DNA of 6,111 nt from Aquamicrobium sp. Its GTDB lineage: Bacteria > Pseudomonadota > Alphaproteobacteria > Rhizobiales > Rhizobiaceae. The notes beneath the pieces were generated by a model that saw only the letters and a program-made list of their open reading frames with translations, did not search any database and was not told the origin of the DNA. The stretch spans positions 1-6,111 of the forward strand of contig JACZJD010000288.1 of assembly GCA_014860725.1 (NCBI GenBank), in the 5' to 3' direction. The first letter of the stretch is position 1. Every line of letters begins with the position of its first letter. Of the stretch, positions 1 through 6,111 are shown piece after piece. The position numbers and the translations under genes were made by a program.

Positions 1-462
1 GAGCGGCTTAACGAAGCCTTGTTCCTCGAGCTGGGGGCGGTCAACCAGTACTGGTTGCACTATCGCCTGCTCGACGACTGGGGATACGCGAAGCTCGCCA
101 GGAAGGAACGCGCCGAATCCATCGAGGAAATGCACCACGCCGACAAGCTCGTCGAGCGTATCATCTTCCTTGAAGGCCACCCCAACCTCCAGAAGGTGGG
201 GCCGCTGCGGATCGGCCAGAACGTCAAGGAAGTGCTGGAGGCCGACCTCGCCGGCGAATACGACGCCCGCACCTCCTACAAGAAGTCGCGCGAGCTGTGC
301 GACGAGCTGGGGGACTATGTCACCATGGCTCTGTTCGACGAGTTGCTGAAGGACGAGGAAGGTCACATCGACTTCCTCGAAACGCAGCTCGATCTTCTCG
401 AGAAGATCGGCGAGGAGCGCTACGGCCTCCTCAACGCCGCATCGGCCGACGAAGCCGGATAG
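1..462 (+). CDS. bfr: Bacterioferritin (haem-containing ferritin), 5'-truncated by window edge
   Basis: Iron-storage protein of the cytoplasm: 24 subunits form a hollow shell, oxidise Fe(II) at a di-iron ferroxidase centre and deposit ferric mineral inside, with haem b bound between subunit pairs. The frame is open from base 1 and gives 153 residues up to TAG at 460-462. Aligned by eye to E. coli Bfr, the first visible residue corresponds to residue 9, so about eight codons lie outside the window and the full protein would be about 161 aa. All six ferroxidase ligands are present: fragment E10, E43, H46, E86, E119 and H122 (E. coli E18, E51, H54, E94, E127, H130). The haem-ligand methionine is M44 (E. 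coli M52), in the motif SIEEMHHAD. The tail after the last helix is short and acidic. The gene converges on ndvA and ends in its own hairpin terminator. No frameshift is seen. The family call is very secure; promoter and start are not visible. Confidence 0.97.
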   Translation, partial: ERLNEALFLELGAVNQYWLHYRLLDDWGYAKLARKERAESIEEMHHADKLVERIIFLEGHPNLQKVGPLRIGQNVKEVLEADLAGEYDARTSYKKSRELCDELGDYVTMALFDELLKDEEGHIDFLETQLDLLEKIGEERYGLLNAASADEAG

Positions 463-479
463 GGGACGGGATCGTTCCT

Positions 480-515
480 CACGGCCGGTCCCTCGCGGGC
501 CGGCCGTGTCCTTTT
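480..515 (+). terminator. Intrinsic terminator of bfr
   Basis: A near-perfect inverted repeat begins 18 bases after the bfr stop. The left arm 480-492 pairs with the right arm 497-508 in 12 base pairs, with one bulged T at 489 and a four-base loop TCGC (493-496). It is followed on the + strand by TCCTTTT (509-515). The GC-rich stem and T-rich tail fit a Rho-independent terminator for bfr. The last T is the first base of the complement of the ndvA stop codon, so the two convergent genes are packed tightly. Read from the - strand the same stem is followed by AGGAACG with no T run, so it would serve ndvA less well. Confidence 0.8.
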
Positions 516-2305
516 CAGGCCGCCTCGGTCGGCCGTTCCTCCACGATATCCATGGGCACGCTGTGCAGCCGGTCCGCGCCGGCGAGCAGGCCGCCGGCCC
601 GCAGCAGCGCGGCGAAGCGGCCCTGATCGCGCTGCGCCAGCTCGTGGTAGCCGCCCATCTCGACGATGCGGCCCTTGTCCATGAAGATCACCAGGTCGGC
701 GTCGCACACGGTCGAGAGCCGGTGGGCGATGACGAAGGTGGTGCGGCCGGCGCGCAGGCGGTCGATCGCCTCCTTCACCTTGGCCTCCGTCTCGACGTCG
801 AGTGCGCTTGTCGCCTCGTCGAGGACGAGGATGGGCGCGTCCTTGAGCACGGCGCGGGCAATGGCGATGCGCTGGCGCTCGCCGCCCGAAAGCTGGCCGC
901 CGCGCTCGCCGGCGACGGTGTCGTAGCCCTGGCTCTTCGACAGGATGAAGTCCTGCGCCGCTGCGGCCTGCGCCGCCTCGTGCACCTCGTCGTAGCTGGC
1001 GTCCTCGCGGCCGAGGCGGATGTTCTCCTCGATCGTGCGGTTGAGGAGTCCCGAATCCTGGAACACCGTGGCGATCTGCGCCCGGAGCGACGTGCGGGTG
1101 ATGGTCGTGGTGTCGATGCCGTCGATGCGGATGGTGCCGCTGTCGGGGTCGAACACGCGCTGGAGCAGGTTGACGAGGGTGGTCTCGCCCGCGCCCGTCG
1201 GGCCGACGATGGCGACGGTCTGGCCGGCCTCGACCCGGAAGGAGACGTCGCTGACGCCGGCGCCCGAATCCGGGAAGCGGAAGGAGACGTTCTCGAACGC
1301 CACCTCGCCGCGCAGCCGGCCGACGGGCCGCGCCCCCGGCCGTTCGGCGCGCTCGACGGTCGCGTCCTCGAGCGCATAGAACGGCTCGAGCTTGGCGCGG
1401 GCCTCGAACACCTGGTTGACGAAGCCGGTGAGCTGGTCGAGGCGGCCGATCAGGAGCGTGGCGAAGCCGGCGAAGGCGACGATGTCGCCGATGCGCAGGT
1501 GCCCGCGCTCGACCAGCACCGCGCCGATCGCCAGCACCACCATCATCGAGATGGTGGCGGAAAGCCGGTGCAGCGCGCTCGCCAGCGCCCACCAGTTGAG
1601 CACCGGGAACTGCGCGTCGATCAGGTCGGCCGTGTAGCGGCGCAGCGATTCCGCCTCGCGCGCCAGCCTGCCGTAGCTCTGCAGCACGGAGACGTTGGAG
1701 ATCGAATCGCTGACATGGGCGAAGACACGGTGATAGTGCCGCTCGACCTGCGCCTGCCCGTCCTTGGTCCGCGCCATCACCGCGCGGCTGATGGCGACAT
1801 AGGACGCGCCGAGCGCGAGCAGCACCGCCGCCATGCGCCAGTCGAGCGTCAGCGCCGTCGGCGCGAGCAGCATCAGCGCGACCGCCGTCGACAGGTGCTG
1901 GCGCATGAATTCGAGCCACAGCGAGAACAGCGTCTCCATGGCTCTGAGCAGCGTGTGGAGGGATTGCGAGGTGCCGTGGCGGTGGTGCCAGGCGAGCGGC
2001 ATGGCCACGACCTTCTCGAAGGACTCAGTCAGGACCTCGGCCCGGCGGCGGTGCGCCAGCCGGTCGGCGCCGCGCGCCACGAGCACGAAGGCGACGATGT
2101 TGAAGGCTCCGAGGCCCGCCCAGGCGGCGACCTCGGCGGCCACGCCCTTCTCCTCGGCGATGGATTCGATGATGCGGCCGAACAGGATCGGCTCCGCGAT
2201 CATCGCCACGGCAAGCGCGACGTTCGCGGCGCAGATGACGACCACGCGCTGCCTTTCGGCCGCGAGGTACCCCAACGCTCTCCAGTAGATCTGAAACAGT
2301 GACAA
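515..2305 (-). CDS. ndvA: Cyclic beta-1,2-glucan ABC exporter (NdvA/ChvA/Cgt type), Walker A lysine replaced by glutamate
   Basis: Inner-membrane ABC half-transporter of 596 aa that, as a homodimer, exports cyclic beta-1,2-glucan to the periplasm; the known family members are about 590 aa. The N-terminal MSLFQIY, the EPILFGRII block and WHHRHGTSQSLHTLLRA match my recollection of rhizobial NdvA closely. About six membrane segments lie near residues 21-42, 60-77, 138-154, 158-177, 249-265 and 272-289. The ATPase domain runs from about 335 to 575, with Q-loop Q416, signature LSGGERQ 472-478, Walker B ILVLDE 492-497, D-loop SALD 500-503 and H-loop H528. The Walker A motif reads GPTGAGETT (368-376): the expected lysine is E374 (GAG, bases 1186-1184). 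As written this should impair ATP binding in both sites of a homodimer; sequence error is the alternative. The start is TTG at 2305, supported by homology, by a Shine-Dalgarno GAGGAAG seven bases upstream, and by an in-frame TGA at 2317-2315 that excludes an earlier start. It lies 241 bp after ndvB on the same strand. Confidence 0.95.
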   Translation of the reverse strand: MSLFQIYWRALGYLAAERQRVVVICAANVALAVAMIAEPILFGRIIESIAEEKGVAAEVAAWAGLGAFNIVAFVLVARGADRLAHRRRAEVLTESFEKVVAMPLAWHHRHGTSQSLHTLLRAMETLFSLWLEFMRQHLSTAVALMLLAPTALTLDWRMAAVLLALGASYVAISRAVMARTKDGQAQVERHYHRVFAHVSDSISNVSVLQSYGRLAREAESLRRYTADLIDAQFPVLNWWALASALHRLSATISMMVVLAIGAVLVERGHLRIGDIVAFAGFATLLIGRLDQLTGFVNQVFEARAKLEPFYALEDATVERAERPGARPVGRLRGEVAFENVSFRFPDSGAGVSDVSFRVEAGQTVAIVGPTGAGETTLVNLLQRVFDPDSGTIRIDGIDTTTITRTSLRAQIATVFQDSGLLNRTIEENIRLGREDASYDEVHEAAQAAAAQDFILSKSQGYDTVAGERGGQLSGGERQRIAIARAVLKDAPILVLDEATSALDVETEAKVKEAIDRLRAGRTTFVIAHRLSTVCDADLVIFMDKGRIVEMGGYHELAQRDQGRFAALLRAGGLLAGADRLHSVPMDIVEERPTEAA

Positions 2306-2308
2306 CCG

Positions 2309-2384
2309 GCTTCCTCATTGTGCCTGCTGCATCGCACAACGCAGGACGTTATGTGCGCAGGCCTCCGCCATCAATGAGGAAAGC
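2309..2384 (-). promoter_or_regulatory. Possible ndvA leader hairpin that hides its ribosome binding site
   Basis: In the - strand transcript, TTCCTCATTG (2381 to 2372) is perfectly complementary to CAATGAGGAA (2320 to 2311), which contains the ndvA Shine-Dalgarno core. With one bulged U at 2382 the pairing extends by two G-C pairs (2384/2383 with 2309/2310). Inside, GCAGGC (2357-2362) can pair with GCCTGC (2322-2327), and a smaller stem can form within that. The total is an imperfect hairpin of about 76 nt directly before the TTG start. The complementarity is seen directly; a role in restraining ndvA translation is inference, and no known riboswitch class is recognised. Confidence 0.4.
2310..2316 (-). 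promoter_or_regulatory. Ribosome binding site that fixes the TTG start of ndvA
   Basis: On the - strand GAGGAAG (2316 to 2310) lies upstream of the TTG codon at 2305-2303, with seven bases between the GAGG core and the start. An in-frame TGA at 2317-2315 overlaps it, so translation of ndvA cannot begin further upstream. An ATG at 2318-2316 is out of frame with ndvA and is not its start. Confidence 0.8.
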
Positions 2385-2420
2385 GCTGTTGGGTTGCCCG
2401 GAAAGCAACAAGAAAGGCGA

Positions 2421-2455
2421 CAGCCCGTTACCATTCGTGATCATGTAACAGGCTG
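2421..2455. repeat. 11-bp inverted repeat between ndvB and ndvA
   Basis: The arms CAGCCCGTTAC (2421-2431) and GTAACAGGCTG (2445-2455) are complementary except at one position, which would be a U-G pair in the - strand transcript; the spacer is 13 bases and contains TGATCA. The repeat sits 116-150 bases upstream of the ndvA start, beside an A-rich stretch (2456-2470, T-rich on the coding strand). Neither flank carries a T run placed well for intrinsic termination. It may be an operator, an mRNA-stabilising hairpin or a processing site; the sequence alone does not decide. I found no convincing sigma-70 promoter near it. Confidence 0.5.
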
Positions 2456-2498
2456 AAATAAAAGAAAAAACGGCGAGAGCATGGCGCAAATGCGGCGG

Positions 2499-2521
2499 GG
2501 CGGGACAGGGTGTGTCCCGCC
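2499..2521 (-). terminator. Hairpin just downstream of ndvB, possible terminator
   Basis: A perfect 9-bp inverted repeat, GGCGGGACA (2499-2507) and TGTCCCGCC (2513-2521), with a five-base loop, begins 25 bases after the ndvB stop in the direction of transcription. Position and stability suggest 3'-end formation or protection of the ndvB message. The T run on that strand (2470-2465, six T) comes about 28 bases later rather than immediately, so this is not a textbook intrinsic terminator and readthrough into ndvA is plausible. Confidence 0.45.
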
Positions 2522-2546
2522 ATCGCTGCCGCGCCTGGGCGCTATG

Positions 2547-5500
2547 TCAGCGGACGGTTACGACGATCTCGTGGTCGCCGTCTTTGTGCAGCTGCACCCG
2601 GCCGCTTTTGCCGGGCTTTCCGTCCACCGTGATGCCTTCCGCCCGGCCGCGCCGCACCTCGACGCGGTAGGCGGCCGCGCCGATGCGCAGCCGTGCCGAG
2701 AAGCCGTTCCAGGCCGAGGGGAGCGCCGGCTTCAGCCTGAGGCTGCCGCCTTCGCGCACGATGCCGAGGATCGACTCCACGGCGACGCGATAGAGCCAGC
2801 CGGCCGAGCCGGTGTACCATGTCCAGCCGCCGCGCCCGGCCTTCTCCTCGGCGCCGTAGACGTCGGCCGCCACGACATAAGGCTCGACGCGGTAGCGCAG
2901 CGCCTCCTCCTCGGAGAGCGCGTGGCTCGCCGGGTTGACGAGCGAGAACAGCCGCCAGGCGTCGTCGGCGCGCCCGAGCTCGGCGAGCGCGGCGATCAGC
3001 CATGTCGCGGCATGGGTATACTGGCCGCCGTTCTCGCGCACGCCGGGCGGGTAGCTCTTGATGTAGCCCGGCTCCTTTATGCCGTGCTCGAAGGGCGGCG
3101 TGAACAGGCGCACGATGCCCGCCTCCTCGTCGACCAGCATCTCGACGGCCTTCGTGACCGCGGCATCGGCACGCGCGGGGTCGCCGACGCCGGAGAGCAC
3201 CGCCCACGACTGGGCGATGGAATCGATGCGGCACTCGTCCGACTGGGCGGAGCCGAGCGGCGTGCCGTCGTCATAGGTGCCGCGCCGATACCATTCCCCG
3301 TCCCATCCTGCGGTCTCGAGCGCTTCCTTCAGCCGCCCGGCATGGGCGCGCCATGCGGACGCCCGCGTCTCGTCGCCGCGCTCCGCGGCGATGGCGGCGA
3401 AGTCGCGCAGCGTCCTGGCGAGGAACCAGCCGAGCCAGACGCTGGTGCCGTGGCCCTTCTCGCCGACGCGGTTCATGCCGTCGTTCCAGTCGCCGCCGAG
3501 GATGAGCGGCAGGCCGTTGTCGCCGGTGCGGCGGACGGCGAGGTCGAGCGCGCGGGCGCAGTGCTCGTAGAGGCTGGCCGCCTCGTGCGCCGTCTCCGGC
3601 GTGAAGAAGGCGTCGTGCTCGCCCTCCTTCAGCGCTTCTCCGTGGATGAAATGCACCTCCTCGTCGAGGATCGAGCGGTCGCCGGTGGTCTTCACGTAGT
3701 GGTGCGCGGCATAGCCGAGCCAGACCACGTCGTCCGAGATCATGGTGCGCACGCCGGCGCCGCTCCTCGGCAGCCACCAGTGCTGCACGTCGCCTTCCGG
3801 GAACTGGCGGCCGGCGGCGTTGAGGATCTGGGCGCGGGCGAGCGAGGCGTCGTGGCCGATCAGCGCCAGCGTGTCCTGCAGCTGGTCGCGGAAGCCGAAG
3901 GCGCCGCTCGCCTGATAGAAGGCGGCGCGGGCGCGGATGCGGCAGGCGAGCGCCTGATAGGGCAGCCAGACATTGACCATGGCGTCGAAGGCCGGGTCCG
4001 GCGTGGCGACCTGAAGCGCGCCGGAAAATTCCTCCCATGCCGCGCGATTGGCCGCGAGCCGGGCGGGGAAGTCGGCCGCGAGATGCTTGCGCGCCAGCAT
4101 CGCCGCCTCCTGCGGCGAGGCCGCGTCGCCGAGCACGACATGCAGCACGGCCGTGCCGCCCGGCGCGATCTCGACATCGCAGGAAAGGGCGGCGCACGGG
4201 TCGCGCCCGGCTTCCAGCCGGCCGGAGAGCGGTGCACCCTTGAGGGCGGCCGCCGGCATGGCGGTGGAGCCGCCGGCCCCGAGGAACTCGGCCCGGTCGC
4301 AGGTGAAGCCCTGCTTCGCCCCGTCGCAGGCGAGGAAGGCGGTGCGGTCGCCGAAATCGAGATGGTAGGGGTTGGAGGCGAGGAGCGCCCCGCTCGCCTC
4401 GTCGCGCCCCGGCACGATGGTGGCGACGGTGCGGCTGCGGCTGTTGCCGAGCACCCATTCGGCATAGGCGTAGGCGCGCAGCCGCAGCGTCCGTTCGCCG
4501 CGGTTCTCGATCCGGAGCTCTTCCACCTTCACCGGGTCGGCCGGATCGACGGTCTGCGTCAGCGTCGCGGTCAGCACGCCGCGCCTCGCCGTGAAGGAGG
4601 ACACGCCGCGCCCGTGCCGCGCCTCGTAGCGCGCCGCCGGGTCGCGCAGCATGGCGGCCAGCGGCGAGAACGCCTCGCCCGTGTCGAGGTCGTGCAGATA
4701 GATGCCTTCGCCCGGCCGGTTGACGACCGGGTCGTTCGACCACGGCGTGAGCTGGTAGTCGCGGCTGTTGCGGCTCCAGGTGAAGGAGGCGCCTTCCGAC
4801 GAGGTGTGGAAGCCGAACTCGGCATTGGCGATGACGTTGATCCACGGCTGCGGCGTCACCCGGTCGCCCGAAAGCCGCACGACATATTCGCTGCCGTCCT
4901 CGCTGAAGCCGCCGAAGCCGTTCCAGAAGAGAAGGCCGCTGCCGTCCGGCTGCCGGTGGTGGCGATGGTCGCCCGGCTCCGTCGGAACCGGCAGAAGGGT
5001 TGCGTCGCGCGTGGTCGCGGTCGCCTCGGCGCGCTCGATCTGGTCGAGGATCGGACCGTTGCGGGTGTGAAGGACGATCCGCGCCGCCGCGATCAGCGTG
5101 CGGTAGGTCGTGTCGTCCATCAGGTCGCGGCGCACGGCGAAGATGTGCTGGCGGGGCCCGAGCTCGCGCCCGTGCATGCGCGCGTTCTCGCACAGCCGCT
5201 CGATGGCCTGCTGCAGGTCCTGCACGTAGGAGGCGGCCTGCTCGTTGACGACGACGAGGTCGAAGACCAGCCCGCGGGCGCGCAGATATTCCTGCATCCT
5301 GAGCGCCGAGGCCACGATCTCGAGGTCGGCGACGTCGCCGATGCGCACGGCGAAGATCGGGAAATCGCCCGAGATCGAGGTCGGCCACAGCGCCGACTGG
5401 CGGCCGAGACCGGCGGCGATGGTCTCGTCCGGCGCGCGCAGCGCCGGATCGGGGAAGATCAGATGCCGCGCGAGCTTCTGCACGCCGGCCGCCTCGGCAA

Positions 5501-6111
5501 GGCTCAAGCCGACGTGGCGCGTCTGCACCTGCGAGCGCGTCCAGGCAAGCATGGCCTGTCGCTGGTAGCTCTCGGGCTGGGTGAAGCGGCGGGCCTCGAC
5601 CTCGACGTCGGCGCGGTTGGCGGCGACCACGGTCCAGAAGGTCAGCGACACCTTCTTGCGCGCCGGCACGCGCACCTTGGCGCGCAGCGCCATCACCGGA
5701 TCGAGGGTGAAGCCGGCCGCGCCGGACAGCCGCGCATGCCTGTCGAAGGCAGCGGCGTCGGCGAGCGAGCGGCCGCGGCCGATGAAGGCGCGCCTGTCGG
5801 TCTCGGCCTCGATCTCGCGCGCCACGCCCGTGCCGGAGGTGACGAAATGGGCGAGCGCGATGGCCGGCTCGCCGTCGGCGCGCCGCCGCCGCTCGGCGAA
5901 GAGCATCGCGCCGCCGCCGTCGATCTCGGTCTTCACGAACATCTTCGAGAAGGCGGGATGCGACTGGTCCGCCGCGTCGAAGGCGAGCGCCACCTCGGCG
6001 AAGGACGTCACCTCGACGTAGCGGTCGCGCTCGCTCTCGTTCCACAGCGTGATGCGGCGCGCCTCGCCGTTGCCCTCCGACAGCACGATGCACTCGACCT
6101 CGGTGTGAAGC
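2547..6111 (-). CDS. ndvB: Cyclic beta-1,2-glucan synthase (NdvB/ChvB/Cgs), C-terminal 1187 residues, truncated by window edge
   Basis: C-terminal part of a very large inner-membrane synthase (family about 2830 aa) that builds beta-1,2-glucan from UDP-glucose, controls its length and cyclises it. The GT84 transferase, membrane and cyclisation domains lie outside the window. The frame is open to the edge (first full codon 6110-6108); stop TGA at 2549-2547. Visible in order: a beta-sandwich of the first GH94-N-like unit (about 1-175); a helical linker (about 180-360) with the family block WPTSISGDFPIFAV; a second GH94-N beta-sandwich (about 390-700) with NAEFGFHTSSEGASFTW and LTPWSNDP; an alpha-barrel GH94 catalytic domain (about 720-1120); and a short beta tail. 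GH94 key motifs are intact: GFRDQLQD (R741), GGDWNDGMN with the probable general acid D877, GGQYTHAATW (H1033), and WYTGS (T1100, G1101), the last two matching the phosphate-binding His and Thr-Gly of chitobiose phosphorylase. In Brucella Cgs this module sets glucan length. No frameshift is seen. It is followed on the same strand by ndvA, the exporter of its product. Confidence 0.95.
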   Translation of the reverse strand, partial: LHTEVECIVLSEGNGEARRITLWNESERDRYVEVTSFAEVALAFDAADQSHPAFSKMFVKTEIDGGGAMLFAERRRRADGEPAIALAHFVTSGTGVAREIEAETDRRAFIGRGRSLADAAAFDRHARLSGAAGFTLDPVMALRAKVRVPARKKVSLTFWTVVAANRADVEVEARRFTQPESYQRQAMLAWTRSQVQTRHVGLSLAEAAGVQKLARHLIFPDPALRAPDETIAAGLGRQSALWPTSISGDFPIFAVRIGDVADLEIVASALRMQEYLRARGLVFDLVVVNEQAASYVQDLQQAIERLCENARMHGRELGPRQHIFAVRRDLMDDTTYRTLIAAARIVLHTRNGPILDQIERAEATATTRDATLLPVPTEPGDHRHHRQPDGSGLLFWNGFGGFSEDGSEYVVRLSGDRVTPQPWINVIANAEFGFHTSSEGASFTWSRNSRDYQLTPWSNDPVVNRPGEGIYLHDLDTGEAFSPLAAMLRDPAARYEARHGRGVSSFTARRGVLTATLTQTVDPADPVKVEELRIENRGERTLRLRAYAYAEWVLGNSRSRTVATIVPGRDEASGALLASNPYHLDFGDRTAFLACDGAKQGFTCDRAEFLGAGGSTAMPAAALKGAPLSGRLEAGRDPCAALSCDVEIAPGGTAVLHVVLGDAASPQEAAMLARKHLAADFPARLAANRAAWEEFSGALQVATPDPAFDAMVNVWLPYQALACRIRARAAFYQASGAFGFRDQLQDTLALIGHDASLARAQILNAAGRQFPEGDVQHWWLPRSGAGVRTMISDDVVWLGYAAHHYVKTTGDRSILDEEVHFIHGEALKEGEHDAFFTPETAHEAASLYEHCARALDLAVRRTGDNGLPLILGGDWNDGMNRVGEKGHGTSVWLGWFLARTLRDFAAIAAERGDETRASAWRAHAGRLKEALETAGWDGEWYRRGTYDDGTPLGSAQSDECRIDSIAQSWAVLSGVGDPARADAAVTKAVEMLVDEEAGIVRLFTPPFEHGIKEPGYIKSYPPGVRENGGQYTHAATWLIAALAELGRADDAWRLFSLVNPASHALSEEEALRYRVEPYVVAADVYGAEEKAGRGGWTWYTGSAGWLYRVAVESILGIVREGGSLRLKPALPSAWNGFSARLRIGAAAYRVEVRRGRAEGITVDGKPGKSGRVQLHKDGDHEIVVTVR

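Noticed and set aside
19..21. TTG at base 19 as the start of bfr
   Set aside because: The frame is open to base 1 and the six residues before it (ERLNEA) match the conserved first helix of bacterioferritin. The true start lies before the window.
420..1919. A 499-codon open frame on the - strand overlapping ndvA in another register
   Set aside because: An Arg/Ala/Pro-rich out-of-frame reading of ndvA; not a gene and not evidence of a frameshift, since the ndvA frame is unbroken.
506..2302. A 598-codon open frame on the + strand, almost exactly opposite ndvA
   Set aside because: Its translation is low-complexity, rich in Arg, Ala, Asp and His, with no recognisable domain. It mirrors the codon pattern of a GC-rich gene on the other strand, whereas the - strand frame has a full set of ABC transporter motifs.
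2025..2339. A small - strand frame overlapping the start of ndvA, considered as a leader peptide
   Set aside because: It runs about 280 bases into ndvA in the wrong frame with Arg-rich composition and no recognisable product. Its ATG at 2318-2316 overlaps the ndvA Shine-Dalgarno but has no good ribosome binding site of its own.
2306..2546. A sigma-70 promoter for ndvA in the A/T-rich part of the gap
   Set aside because: No pair of -35 and -10 boxes with acceptable spacing could be supported by eye. A promoter may exist but is not called.
3271..6093. A 940-codon open frame on the - strand overlapping ndvB in another register
   Set aside because: The translation is Arg-rich and low in complexity with no family motifs, while the ndvB frame through the same bases has intact GH94 motifs. 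Long stop-free shadow frames are expected at this GC content.
1..6111. A novel defence, mobile or biosynthetic system in the window
   Set aside because: All long coding sequence is accounted for by three well-known families. No transposase, integrase, CRISPR repeats, tRNA, attachment-site repeats or abrupt composition change was seen.

Overview
The window is GC-rich, gene-dense DNA with strong G/C bias at third codon positions. It carries a ChvA/NdvA-type exporter next to a ChvB/NdvB-type cyclic beta-1,2-glucan synthase. That pair is typical of Hyphomicrobiales (Rhizobiales: Rhizobium, Agrobacterium, Brucella, Mesorhizobium and relatives), so the source is very probably an alphaproteobacterium of that order. 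I cannot name the genus from this window.

Layout: (1) Bases 1-462, + strand: bacterioferritin (bfr), lacking only about its first eight codons, with all ferroxidase and haem ligands present. (2) Bases 463-514: a 52-bp gap between two convergent genes, filled by a strong hairpin with a short T-rich tail that reads as the bfr terminator. (3) Bases 515-2305, - strand: ndvA, a complete 596-aa ABC half-transporter starting at TTG. (4) Bases 2306-2546: a 241-bp gap with three notable inverted repeats: one just after the ndvB stop, an 11-bp palindrome in the middle, and a pair of arms that would fold the ndvA ribosome binding site into a stem. (5) Bases 2547-6111, - strand: the last 1187 codons of ndvB, covering the second half of a very large synthase including its whole GH94 phosphorylase-like module; the gene continues beyond base 6111.

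The two - strand genes make one pathway. NdvB polymerises glucose from UDP-glucose, controls chain length and cyclises the product at the inner membrane; NdvA moves the cyclic glucan into the periplasm. There it acts in osmotic adaptation and, in host-associated relatives, in plant or animal colonisation. The bacterioferritin is an unrelated neighbour that stores iron.

The most notable observation is in ndvA: the Walker A lysine, essential for ATP binding, is read as glutamate (residue 374, bases 1184-1186), while every other nucleotide-binding motif is intact. This is one transition away from the canonical codon, so it is either a recent inactivating mutation or a sequence error. The second is the ndvA leader, whose complementary arms could sequester its Shine-Dalgarno sequence. 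I saw no mobile element, CRISPR array, tRNA or rRNA, and nothing that amounts to a wholly new system.
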